NCBI GenBank assembly: GCA_040224245.1 | Contig: JBEGIR010000054.1 | Coordinates: 1-35,688 of the forward strand | Length of the DNA stretch: 35,688 nucleotides | Direction: 5' to 3' | Source of the DNA: Puniceicoccaceae bacterium | GTDB taxonomy: Bacteria; Verrucomicrobiota; Verrucomicrobiia; Opitutales; JAFGAQ01 | Shown: in pieces, positions 17,547 through 25,775 of the stretch | Position numbering within the stretch: position 1 is the first letter of the stretch | How the letters are laid out: every line of letters starts with the position of its first letter | Made by a program: the position numbers and the translations under genes | Notes under the pieces: generated by a model | Databases searched by the model: none | What the model saw: only the letters and a program-made list of their open reading frames with translations | Told to the model about the DNA's origin: nothing

Positions 17547-17974
17547 CCTCAGTTTCTCCCGTGCAACCTGCACAGCAAGGTGTCAATGTGATGACGTGAA
17601 GGAACAGAATCCGTGCAGGATGCGAAGGTCACTGCACGGATGAATGATGTTGTAGTGTGGCAGCAATTTGGCGGATCGACGGATCTCAGAAATCTGAAGG
17701 ATTCCGTAGTTGAGCATGATTTCGCTCTGCCATGATCGTTGCAGGATGTGTTGCAGCAGGGCATCGTGCACACCAGTGCGGTTGGAGCTTTCTGGGTAGA
17801 CGGAATGCCGAAGTATTCTGAAATGGATTTTTGACTTTGCCGAAAAGTGCCAGGTTTTTTGTGGTGCGGCAAGCGGCAGTTTTCGCTGACCTTGCATAGT
17901 GAGCCAAAAAAATCGTGTCCGACGGATTGCTTTCCAATTTTCACGGAATCGGTTTTGCGTTAGAGAGCAACTCC
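17547..17974. other. 428-bp gap with a doubtful antisense ORF
   Basis: No established gene. A minus-strand ORF (17583-17897, 104 codons from an ATG, no ribosome-binding site) ends in a sequence that reads more protein-like than most shadows (ILQRSWQSEIMLNYGILQ). I do not recognise it and it may be a gene remnant. The same stretch contains the inverted repeat at 17609-17641. A promoter for the LysE-type gene must lie at the right end, but none was clear. Confidence 0.4.
17609..17641. repeat. 9-bp inverted repeat downstream of acnA
   Basis: atccgtgca (17609-17617) and tgcacggat (17633-17641) form a perfect 9-bp stem with a 15-nt loop, 62 bp after the acnA stop. It could act as an acnA 3' end structure; no T tract follows. 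Confidence 0.5.
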
Positions 17975-18604
17975 ATGGAAAGCGGAAAACTGATCCTGTT
18001 CTTGATTGCTTCGCTTGCAGTGACGCTGTCACCCGGTCCGGACAACCTGTTTGTATTGTCCCAGGGCATCCACAGCCGGCGTCAAAGTGCGCTGCTTGCT
18101 GCGTGGGGCATGGTGAGTGGGTTGAGTGTTCACACACTGTTGGCAGTGCTGGGTGTGTCGGCCGTGATTGTCGCCTCGCCCTTGCTTTTTGCGGGAATTC
18201 AGGCGGCAGGAGCGGCCTATTTGCTTTACCTGGCATTTGTGACATTGCGAACGGGTGCTCAGCTGGAGGTGGAGCATGCGTGCCTTGCAGTGTCTGACGC
18301 TGGCATGTTCCGACGTGGGTTTTTGATGAATGTGCTCAATCCCAAGGTGGCGCTGTTTTTTCTGGCTTTTCTGCCGCAGTTTGTGATGCCGGAAATCGGG
18401 CATGCGCGGGTGCAGATGTTGTTGCTGGGTGGGATTTTCATGGTGCAGGCATGGATCTGCTTTTCGATCATTGCTTTGGCTGCATCGGGCATTGGATCGC
18501 TTTTGCGACGGCGTGCAGGTTTTGCGAGAGGGCTCAACATTGCTTCGGGCCTCATCCTCGCTAGCCTGGCATTGAAGCTGGTTTTTGAACTGATGGTGTC
18601 GTAG
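17975..18604 (+). CDS. LysE/RhtB-family amino-acid exporter
   Basis: 209 residues from the ATG at 17975, with about six transmembrane helices. The first helix ends in the family signature TLSPGPDNLFVLSQG. The helical pairs then follow, with NVLNPKVALFFLAFLPQF after the third, the second LysE/RhtB hallmark. Members export amino acids such as homoserine, threonine or lysine; the substrate here is unknown. The chosen ATG gives the standard short N-terminus and removes 20 leading residues of an upstream in-frame start at 17915. The next gene starts 2 bp after the stop, so the two are probably cotranscribed. Confidence 0.92.
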   Translation: MESGKLILFLIASLAVTLSPGPDNLFVLSQGIHSRRQSALLAAWGMVSGLSVHTLLAVLGVSAVIVASPLLFAGIQAAGAAYLLYLAFVTLRTGAQLEVEHACLAVSDAGMFRRGFLMNVLNPKVALFFLAFLPQFVMPEIGHARVQMLLLGGIFMVQAWICFSIIALAASGIGSLLRRRAGFARGLNIASGLILASLALKLVFELMVS

Positions 18605-18606
18605 CG

Positions 18607-19281
18607 ATGGAAGGCTCAGACTCGATGGAACGCCTCGCTGCGGGGCAATGGCAATGGCCGTTGAATTTGGATAAGGGAGCAGTTTTTGATTTTGCCTGCA
18701 GCAGCTGTGGTTCCTGCTGCCGCGGGGAGATGACCATCCACCTGAATCTGGCAGACCTTCAGCGCATGGCGGGCTACCTGGAGTATTCAACGACGGCTCG
18801 ATTGTTTGAAGATGGGGTGGTGGAGGAATTGAAGCGGGAGATTGGGTTCCGTCCTGCCATACGCTTCAGGCAAATGCCGGAAAAGTTCTGCCCGTTTCTC
18901 GAAAATGTGCTCGACGACAAAAGCTGGACCTTAAGCGGGCGCTGCAAGCTTCACCCGCATCTGAAACCTTTGGTTTGCAAATTGGCACCGCTCGGGCGAG
19001 AGCTGAGCTTTGATGAGAACCTTCGGGTGTCAGAGCAGTGGTTGTTTACCGAACCGGTGAGAGGATGTCCGGGCTGCAGGGTTGGGCAGCGTCAGCTTGG
19101 AGCGGAATGGTCTCAGTCGCATGCGCAGGAGTTGGAGCTTGAACTCAGCTATTTTCACATCATGGAGGTGCTCACGCGTGAGCATGCACCGATGCAGGAG
19201 TTTCGTGCATTTCATCGCAATCTGAAGGTTGAGCAGAGCGTGGCTGAGTATCTGGATGAATGGCAGCATCGATCCGGGTGA
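18607..19281 (+). CDS. YkgJ-like cysteine-cluster protein (putative Zn/Fe-binding)
   Basis: 224-residue soluble protein. The UPF0153/YkgJ signature is at C31, C34, C37 and C38 (FDFACSSCGSCCRGE). It is followed by CPFL, and by GRCKLHPHLKPLVCKL, the second metal-binding cluster (C-x-x-H/Y-x4-KPxxC). Such proteins are predicted to chelate zinc or iron; a biochemical role is not established. It begins 2 bp after the exporter stop, implying coexpression. A second in-frame ATG at 18625 is an alternative start. Confidence 0.88.
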   Translation: MEGSDSMERLAAGQWQWPLNLDKGAVFDFACSSCGSCCRGEMTIHLNLADLQRMAGYLEYSTTARLFEDGVVEELKREIGFRPAIRFRQMPEKFCPFLENVLDDKSWTLSGRCKLHPHLKPLVCKLAPLGRELSFDENLRVSEQWLFTEPVRGCPGCRVGQRQLGAEWSQSHAQELELELSYFHIMEVLTREHAPMQEFRAFHRNLKVEQSVAEYLDEWQHRSG

Positions 19282-19352
19282 CGTTTGAAAATGGGAGGAA
19301 TCCGGTTGCGTGCATGGAACGCTTGGTCATGGTAATTGAAACCAAAGAGAGC

Positions 19353-21011
19353 ATGAAAAGAATCCATCTGTTTTTGACCTTTGTGGGGATCTGGGTTGTT
19401 TGGAATCCGGGGGTTGCCGAACTGCATTCTGACTCTAAAGAACCCGCAGGTCGCGTGCACCTGGTTCTGTTGGCTACCGCCGATTTGCATGGGAATCTTT
19501 TGCCCAAGGATTATCATGCCAACAGTGAACGCTCCGTGGGGTTGGCCAAGTTAGCTACGATGATTCATGGCATTCGTGCAGAGCATCCGCAATCGCAGGT
19601 GATGTTGCTCGATGCCGGAGATACGATACAAGGCACGCCGCTGGCTTACTATCATGCCCGGAAGCACAATGCTCCGGAAGATCCCATGATGCGAGTGAAG
19701 AATCATCTGAAATACGATGCGATGACGGTCGGGAATCACGAGTTCAACTTTGGCTTGCAGGTGTTGCGAAAGGCAGAGCAGGAAGCGGAGTTTCCCTGGC
19801 TCTCTGCCAATATTTATGAGGTCGGAAGCGATGCGACGGCATTTGCCCCATACCTTGTGAAAAACCTCAGCGGTGTGCGTGTGGGTGTGATTGGGATCAC
19901 CACACCCGGTATGCCTGCATGGGAAGAACCCGCCAATATTGAAGGACTGCGCTTTGAAAACCCGGTGGAGCAGGCTCAAAAATGGGTCCACCACTTGAGG
20001 CATGTCGAGCAGGTTGATGCTGTGGTCATTTTGGCGCACATGGGGCTGGAGCAGGACTTGAGGACCGGACTCGCCACCAATGATGTGGTTCCGATGGAAA
20101 ACGCGGCGTTGCGTTTGGCCCGGCAGGTAGAGGGGGTCGATGTGATCCTGATGGCTCACACGCATCGGGCAGTCGAAGCTCTCGATGTCAATGGAGTGCG
20201 ATTGGTTCAACCTGGGCGCCACGGGGATCACCTCGCGCGTGTGGATCTTTATTTTGATGTTACGGACGGAAAAGCAACCCGCATCGCGCTCAACAGTCGA
20301 TTGCTTCCGGTGACGGAGCAGGTTCCGGCTGACCCCGAAGTCGTAGCCATCGCGACGCCCTATGATGCGGCGACTGAAGCCTGGCTGGATCAGCCCATTG
20401 GATACAGCGAGAAAGCACTCTACGCGACCCGTGCCCGGTTTGAGGACAGTGCCATTCTCGATTTGGTGCACCGTGTTCAATTGGAAGTTGGAAATGCAGA
20501 TTTGTCATTTGCAGCGAGCTTTACGGAGAGTGCGCACATCCCTGCGGGGCCGGTAACGGTGCGGGATATTGCCGGTCTGTATATTTATGAAAACACCTTG
20601 ATGATCCTGGAGATGACGGGGCAGCAGGTGCTCGATGCACTTGAACACTCTGCGAAATATTTCAAGCAGGCGAAGGGTTCGGAAGACATTGAGTCCCTGG
20701 TAGACAAGACCATGCCCGGGTACAACTTTGATACGGTGGAGGGGCTGTCGTACCAGATCGACCTGCGCAGGCCAGTTGGGTTGCGTATCCAAAATGCTAC
20801 TTACGAGGGAGAAGCGTTGCGACCTGAGCAGCGCTTTCGGGTGGCGGTGAACCACTATCGTCGGAACGGAGGTGGTGGTTATGCGATGTTTCGGGATGCA
20901 CCCGTGCTTCATCGATCCAGTGATTCGATTCGAAACCTCATCATCGAGTGGGTGAGTGAGCGAAAGCACATTCCAACCGAAGCCAGTCAGAACTGGGAGT
21001 TGCTCTACTGA
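19353..21011 (+). CDS. Exported 5'-nucleotidase / 2',3'-cyclic phosphodiesterase family protein
   Basis: 552 residues from the ATG at 19353. An N-terminal hydrophobic segment (about 1-24) looks like a signal peptide. The calcineurin-like phosphoesterase domain (about 35-330) has D44/H46 in TADLHGN, D87 in LLDAGDTIQGTP, N128-H129-E130 in TVGNHEFNFG, a VVILAHMG histidine and the MAHTHRAVE HxH. The 5_nucleotid_C domain (about 350-530) has ADLSFAASF, DIAGLYIYENTLM and NHYRRNGGGGYAMF. It probably hydrolyses nucleotides in the periplasm for phosphate or nucleoside salvage. An in-frame ATG at 19260 would overlap the upstream gene and bury the signal peptide, so it is rejected. Confidence 0.94.
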   Translation: MKRIHLFLTFVGIWVVWNPGVAELHSDSKEPAGRVHLVLLATADLHGNLLPKDYHANSERSVGLAKLATMIHGIRAEHPQSQVMLLDAGDTIQGTPLAYYHARKHNAPEDPMMRVKNHLKYDAMTVGNHEFNFGLQVLRKAEQEAEFPWLSANIYEVGSDATAFAPYLVKNLSGVRVGVIGITTPGMPAWEEPANIEGLRFENPVEQAQKWVHHLRHVEQVDAVVILAHMGLEQDLRTGLATNDVVPMENAALRLARQVEGVDVILMAHTHRAVEALDVNGVRLVQPGRHGDHLARVDLYFDVTDGKATRIALNSRLLPVTEQVPADPEVVAIATPYDAATEAWLDQPIGYSEKALYATRARFEDSAILDLVHRVQLEVGNADLSFAASFTESAHIPAGPVTVRDIAGLYIYENTLMILEMTGQQVLDALEHSAKYFKQAKGSEDIESLVDKTMPGYNFDTVEGLSYQIDLRRPVGLRIQNATYEGEALRPEQRFRVAVNHYRRNGGGGYAMFRDAPVLHRSSDSIRNLIIEWVSERKHIPTEASQNWELLY

Positions 21012-21086
21012 CGGTCAGTAAATTTCCTGAAGAACCGATAAGTAAAGCTACTACATAGCTCAAAATAAGCAGACCTTATGTATGGA

Positions 21087-21125
21087 GTTGTATAAGTTGC
21101 ACTAATCTTGGGCTGTGTTGTATAA
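21087..21125. repeat. Direct repeat GTTGTATAA, 30-bp period, at the nrdJ promoter
   Basis: Two identical 9-bp copies, 21087-21095 and 21117-21125, spaced 30 bp start to start, close to three helical turns. The second overlaps the -10 element of the promoter at 21097-21126. Paired sites one to three turns apart are typical of a repressor such as NrdR, but neither copy matches the palindromic NrdR box well, so the factor is unknown. Confidence 0.45.
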
Positions 21126-21126
21126 T
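21097..21126 (+). promoter_or_regulatory. Sigma70-type promoter upstream of nrdJ
   Basis: TTGCAC (21097-21102) and a perfect TATAAT (21121-21126) are separated by 18 bp, in the 350-bp gap after the phosphoesterase. Transcription would start near 21133, leaving a leader of about 230 nt before the nrdJ ATG at 21362. The leader holds small hairpins, for example agcgtc-aat-gacgct at about 21231-21245. No cobalamin-riboswitch B12 box was seen. Confidence 0.65.
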
Positions 21127-21156
21127 TGTGTTTTGACATGCAGCGGGAGAGGGTGA

Positions 21157-21369
21157 ATGCTGAGTGTATTCCTTTCATTCTCCAGGCGGAAGTTTCGCAG
21201 CTTTCGTTTCAGGATTCGTTCACCATTCACTAGCGTCAATGACGCTTCGCAGGCGCTGAATCAACCGCAAGGGTTCAGTCGTCCGTTGAGAGGTGGGCGA
21301 AAAACAAGACGCCAGATACCGTCCGTTTTTCGTTCAAATCATACTCAACCCAGCTCCTGCCATGAATAG
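21157..21369 (+). CDS. Possible upstream ORF (70 aa, Arg-rich) overlapping the nrdJ start
   Basis: ATG preceded by a strong purine-rich ribosome-binding site (GGGAGAGGGTGA, 21145-21156), unusual in this window. The product would be 70 residues with about 12 arginines, clustered in SRRKFRSFRFRIR near the N-terminus, and only two acidic residues; no domain is recognised. The stop TAG overlaps the nrdJ ATG at 21362 by 8 bp, a geometry suited to coupled translation. It lies just after the promoter at 21097-21126. It could be a leader peptide, a small basic protein or a chance ORF. Confidence 0.35.
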   Translation: MLSVFLSFSRRKFRSFRFRIRSPFTSVNDASQALNQPQGFSRPLRGGRKTRRQIPSVFRSNHTQPSSCHE

Positions 21370-24286
21370 TGTTACTGCCCAGCGTCCCTCGAAGCTCATC
21401 CCAAAACGTGAATTCTCGAGTCCGGATCAGCACCCGTACGATCAAATCGAGTGGAAACAGGAAACCGTGGCGATTGCCAATGACAAAGGTGAGGTGATTT
21501 TTCAGGGAAACCAGATTGAAGTTCCTGCGTATTTCTCGGATCTCTCGACGAAAATCCTGTCGAACAAGTATTTCTATGGGGACAAGGATTTGGGAACCGA
21601 TCCTTGCAATGGTGGTCGTGAAACCAGCTTCAAGCAGGTGCTGGACCGCGTTGTCGACACAATTTCAGAGTGGGGTCTGCAGGACGGATATTTTGACAAC
21701 GAGCAGGATGCCCAGGTTTTCAATGATGAATTGAAGTGGCTTTGTCTCAATCAGTATGCGGCGTTTAACTCGCCGGTCTGGTTTAACGTTGGTCTTTTTC
21801 ACAAATACGGAATCAATGCCGAATCGCGTGGCAACTATCGCTGGGATGAGACCTTCAAGGAGGCATTGCCTACGATGAATCACTATGAGTTTCCCCAGGC
21901 ATCGGCCTGCTTCATCCAGCACGTCGACGACACCATGGAAAGCATCATGAACCTGGCCAGTTCGGAGAGCCGACTGTTCAAATATGGTTCCGGGAGCGGC
22001 AGCAATCTGTCGCGCATTCGTGCCAAGGCCGAAAAACTATCGGGTGGCGGAACCGCAAGTGGACCCCTGTCGTTCATGGAGATTTACGATACGATCGCCG
22101 GAACCGTGCGTAGTGGGGGCAAGACGCGTCGTGCAGCCCTGATGAAGATTCTCAACACCTCCCATCCCGATATTGTGGATTTCATTCAGTGCAAGGTGCA
22201 GGAAGAGAAGAAGGCCTGGGCATTGATCGAACAGGGCTACGACGGGTCGTTCGATGGGGAGGCCTATCGCAGTGTACGGTTCCAAAACGCGAATCTCAGC
22301 ATCCGCCCGGATGATGCCTTCATGCAGGCAGCGAAGGAAGGCGGTGACTACTGGACGCGTTGGGTGAAGTCGGGTGAACCGGCCGAGAAACACCATGCGG
22401 GCAAGTTGCTGGATATGGTAGCCGAAGCGACCCATCTTTGTGGAGATCCCGGTATGCAGTTTGATGGCATCATTCACAAGTTCCACACCTGCAAGGCTTC
22501 GGGGCGCCAGCACTCCTCCAATCCCTGCTCCGAGTTTTTGTTCCTCGACGACAGTGCCTGTAATCTGGCCAGCATCAATCTGCTGAAGTTTCTCACTGCA
22601 GACGGTTTTGATCATGAGCGTTTTGCTGCGGCATGTCGCATTCTGATCATTGCACAGGATATTCTGGTGGATCGTTCCTCTTACCCGACCCGGGACATCA
22701 CGATGAATTCCCATCATTTTCGTCCGCTTGGTCTCGGGTACTCCAACCTGGGAGCTTTGCTGATGTGTCTTGGTTATGCTTACTCCGATGAAAAAGGGCG
22801 TTCGCTTGCGGCGCTGATTACGTCGGTGATGACGGCAACGGCCTACCACGCTTCCACCGAAATTGCGGGTCGCCTCGGGGCCTTCTGGGGGCTGGACCAT
22901 GCACGCGACTACTCTGCCTATGATGCATCTGAGGCCGAAGCTCTTCCGGACAATCGCAGCTGTATGCTCGAAGTGCTTGAGCTGCACCGTGACGCGCTGA
23001 AAGCAGTCCCACACCGCAGTCATGAGTTTTCAGAGCTATTTGAATATTCGACGCGGCGATTCAACAAGGCAATTGACGGATTTAAGCGTCATGGTGCTCG
23101 AAATGCTCAAGTGACGGTGTTGGCTCCATGCGGCACAATCGGGTTTTTGATGGGCTGTGATACGACTGGAATTGAACCGGCGATGGGCTTGATTCAGTAC
23201 AAGACACTAGCGGGCGGAGGCATGCTGACCATCCCCAATCATTCCGTGAAAACCTCGCTGATCCACCTGGGGTATTCTCCAGAAGATGTGGCGCAGGCGC
23301 TCGAGCATGTTGAGAAGTATGGCACGCTCGAGTCCGTGGAGGATGCGGTCAGTCCCATCGAATCCAGGCACCTGCCGGTATTTGACACGGCGTTTACTTC
23401 CGGGCGCGGCAAGCGATCCCTGCACTACAATGCTCACATTGACATGTTGGCGGCGGTGCAGCCTTTTCTGTCGGGCGGTATTTCCAAAACGATCAACATG
23501 CCGCGCGAGGCGACAGTGAAAGATATTCGCGAAGCCTACATCTATGCCTGGGAAAAGGGGCTGAAGGGTGTTGCCATTTATCGGGATGGCTCCAAGGGAG
23601 TGGCTCCAGTCAAAACCCGCAAGGATGAACCGGAAGAAACCGAATTGAAGTTGGCTGGCCCAGAGGCTCCGAATCAGATGACTGCAATTCCCTATCGCCA
23701 GAAACTGCCGGAGACCCGCCAATCGATCACGCACAAATACACGATTGGAGAGACGGAGGGCTACATCACGGTCGGACTCTATGACGATGGACGCCCGGGC
23801 GAGGTATTCATCCGCCAGTCAAAGGCGGGAAGCAGTATTCAGGGCTTTACCGATACGGTGGCAATCCTGCTCTCCATGTGCCTGCAGCATGGGGTTCCGT
23901 TGACCGATCTTATTCGCAAGCTGGCGTTCAGCAAGTTTGAACCAAGTGGATTTACACGCAATCCCGATGTGCCCATTGCGCATTCCTGTGTGGACTATCT
24001 CATGCGCTGGATGGGGATGAAGTTTGTCGATGGATACAAGGACAAGATGAGTCCGGCAACGGAAGCCCCAAAGAGCAGCCATGCTTCAGTGGGGTCGGAA
24101 GAATCGATTGCATCGTCGCTCGAGACAAACGAATCGGAGAGTCCGCGGATTCAGCAGGAAACCTTGCAGTTGTTGACCCAGTCGCAGGGCAATCTGATTT
24201 GCCCGGAATGTGGCAGTGCACGTGTGCAAACATCAGGCACCTGTGCCACTTGTCTGGATTGTGGCAGCTCTCTGGGTTGCAGTTGA
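21362..24286 (+). CDS. nrdJ: Adenosylcobalamin-dependent ribonucleotide reductase (class II)
   Basis: Reduces ribonucleotides to deoxyribonucleotides using a cobalamin-generated thiyl radical; oxygen-tolerant. 974 residues from the ATG at 21362. Core motifs: NQYAAFNSPVWFNVG, ASACFIQHV with C183, LFKYGSGSGSNLS, the active-site NPCSEF with C389, and GLGYSNLGALLM. A TSCPD domain follows (about 790-890; YTIGETEGYITVGL, then GSSIQGFTDTVA). The C-terminal end is a zinc-ribbon-like cysteine cluster (CPECG, then CATCLDCGSSLGC). A GTG at 21293 with GAGAGG close by is an alternative start adding 23 residues. No separate radical subunit or NrdR is in the window. Confidence 0.96.
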   Translation: MNSVTAQRPSKLIPKREFSSPDQHPYDQIEWKQETVAIANDKGEVIFQGNQIEVPAYFSDLSTKILSNKYFYGDKDLGTDPCNGGRETSFKQVLDRVVDTISEWGLQDGYFDNEQDAQVFNDELKWLCLNQYAAFNSPVWFNVGLFHKYGINAESRGNYRWDETFKEALPTMNHYEFPQASACFIQHVDDTMESIMNLASSESRLFKYGSGSGSNLSRIRAKAEKLSGGGTASGPLSFMEIYDTIAGTVRSGGKTRRAALMKILNTSHPDIVDFIQCKVQEEKKAWALIEQGYDGSFDGEAYRSVRFQNANLSIRPDDAFMQAAKEGGDYWTRWVKSGEPAEKHHAGKLLDMVAEATHLCGDPGMQFDGIIHKFHTCKASGRQHSSNPCSEFLFLDDSACNLASINLLKFLTADGFDHERFAAACRILIIAQDILVDRSSYPTRDITMNSHHFRPLGLGYSNLGALLMCLGYAYSDEKGRSLAALITSVMTATAYHASTEIAGRLGAFWGLDHARDYSAYDASEAEALPDNRSCMLEVLELHRDALKAVPHRSHEFSELFEYSTRRFNKAIDGFKRHGARNAQVTVLAPCGTIGFLMGCDTTGIEPAMGLIQYKTLAGGGMLTIPNHSVKTSLIHLGYSPEDVAQALEHVEKYGTLESVEDAVSPIESRHLPVFDTAFTSGRGKRSLHYNAHIDMLAAVQPFLSGGISKTINMPREATVKDIREAYIYAWEKGLKGVAIYRDGSKGVAPVKTRKDEPEETELKLAGPEAPNQMTAIPYRQKLPETRQSITHKYTIGETEGYITVGLYDDGRPGEVFIRQSKAGSSIQGFTDTVAILLSMCLQHGVPLTDLIRKLAFSKFEPSGFTRNPDVPIAHSCVDYLMRWMGMKFVDGYKDKMSPATEAPKSSHASVGSEESIASSLETNESESPRIQQETLQLLTQSQGNLICPECGSARVQTSGTCATCLDCGSSLGCS

Positions 24287-24331
24287 CCCACGCAAGTTGC
24301 CTGTCCATTGAGGGTTCATTCAGCGATGTAT

Positions 24332-24357
24332 GCGGATCTGATCGAGGTCAGATCCGC
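24332..24357 (+). terminator. Hairpin after nrdJ
   Basis: Perfect inverted repeat gcggatctga (24332-24341) and tcagatccgc (24348-24357) with a 6-nt loop, 45 bp after the nrdJ stop. A T-rich stretch (tttttttt) occurs only about 30 bp further on, so it is a probable but not textbook intrinsic terminator. Confidence 0.55.
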
Positions 24358-24579
24358 TGATTTGGTACGCGATTTCGATGGGCGTCATTTTTTTTCAACT
24401 TTTTTGAATCGAAAACAGGCGATGGAGACTAAGCTTGCATGTGGAGGCATGCGATTCCTCGCTTCGGACAAAACAAGGGTTGAAAAACCTCTGAGAGTTC
24501 CATTGAAAGAATGTTTGCTTCTGCAGAACTTGTATCTTGCGCACCAGATGGTGGGCTCCTACGGTTTGATTTCCCAAAT

Positions 24580-25734
24580 ATGATTCATCGCTATCTACGT
24601 CTCCCTGTCCACCGATTGCTTTCTGCTGCATGCCTTCTGATGATGGGATCGCATGTGTATTCGGTTGAAATACCGCTCGAGGCCCAGAGCTTTACCCCCG
24701 TTACTGGCGGGAGTGAAATTTTTGATGGCACGCAGCTCTACGTCAGCTCGTTCAGTGAGGAAGTCTTCTCTGCCTCCAATCCGACCGATGTTGTCATCAT
24801 TGAGGATATGACCGCTCTGATGCTCGATGAGAAGGATGAGGACAATGATTCCGATGATGTGTATGTATTTGTGGCCAACTACAGCGGATACAACACCAGC
24901 AGTGAAGAGACGGCTGAAACCGGCAGTCTGGTTTTTGAAATTCCAGTGGAAGAGAATCAGTTTGGAAGTGGAACCGTAAAGGGGTTTTACCGTAAAACCG
25001 GACCCTGGCAGCGCAGACAGACGGATCAGGAGTTTCTGCTCGACGGCATCACGGGTACCTTGAGCTATCAATCCCTCAAGAAATCCAGGGATGTGGATTT
25101 TGTGCTCAATGGAACTCACGAAGGTGAAGCGTTTCGCATAACGGGTACGGCGATTTCAAGTGTGCTCTCGACCGAATTCCTGTCGATGAGTTCGTGGCAA
25201 GCGGATGAGGATTCGGATTTCAAGTTTTCATTTGTGAACGCAACTCTGCGGCGGGACGGCAATACCTATACGGGTTTTTTCAATCGCAGTGACACGGAAG
25301 AACCCAACAACTGGGAGTCCCTTTTTGCAATCTACCGCGTTACAGACACCAACGACTCTGATGGGGACGGCGTTCCGGATCTTTCCGACTTGGGTTCCGA
25401 TCAGATTCTCGGAGTGCTGTCCACGCATTCGATTCAGACTGGAAGCAGTTCCTACTGGTCAAATGACCTCAATACGACGGTCATGGTGGATGCAAAACAG
25501 TTCTGGTTGTTTGGTGAGAATATTGGCTGGTTTTATTTGCCCGATCAGAACGATGCAACCGCCATTCGGGTGTACTTGCCGGACGAACGCCTTGGGTGGC
25601 TGACAACCCATGCGGAAATGAGTCCATCCTACATTCGCGAGTCTGACGGAGTCGAAGTCCGCTTCGATCTGCTCGATGGCGAAATCGCATTCTACGACAG
25701 CGAACTCGATGCCTGGTTCACGCTGAACTATTGA
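24580..25734 (+). CDS. Secreted protein with a TSP3-like calcium loop, function unknown
   Basis: 384 residues from the ATG at 24580. A basic-hydrophobic signal peptide (about 1-29, ending near SHVYS) is followed by an acidic, beta-rich body. An aspartate-rich loop DTNDSDGDGVPDLSDLG at about 264-280 matches the thrombospondin type-3 / EF-hand-like calcium-binding pattern. The last ~90 residues have repeated aromatic-glycine elements (FWLFGENIGWFYLP, then RLGWLTTHAEMSPSYI). They recall the Trp/Gly-rich C-termini of many secreted Verrucomicrobiota proteins; that resemblance is from memory. An upstream in-frame start at 24511 would precede the signal peptide and is rejected. It is the first of three same-strand exported-protein genes. 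Confidence 0.8.
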   Translation: MIHRYLRLPVHRLLSAACLLMMGSHVYSVEIPLEAQSFTPVTGGSEIFDGTQLYVSSFSEEVFSASNPTDVVIIEDMTALMLDEKDEDNDSDDVYVFVANYSGYNTSSEETAETGSLVFEIPVEENQFGSGTVKGFYRKTGPWQRRQTDQEFLLDGITGTLSYQSLKKSRDVDFVLNGTHEGEAFRITGTAISSVLSTEFLSMSSWQADEDSDFKFSFVNATLRRDGNTYTGFFNRSDTEEPNNWESLFAIYRVTDTNDSDGDGVPDLSDLGSDQILGVLSTHSIQTGSSSYWSNDLNTTVMVDAKQFWLFGENIGWFYLPDQNDATAIRVYLPDERLGWLTTHAEMSPSYIRESDGVEVRFDLLDGEIAFYDSELDAWFTLNY

Positions 25735-25775
25735 TGCCAGTGCATCACGGGATTCATCAATCACACACTTTTGGA

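Noticed and set aside
19551-20480. 309-codon minus-strand ORF
   Set aside because: Antisense to the conserved phosphoesterase gene; composition rich in His/Arg typical of shadow frames.
22037-23023. 328-codon minus-strand ORF
   Set aside because: Entirely antisense to the conserved core of nrdJ; no motifs, arises from codon bias on the other strand.
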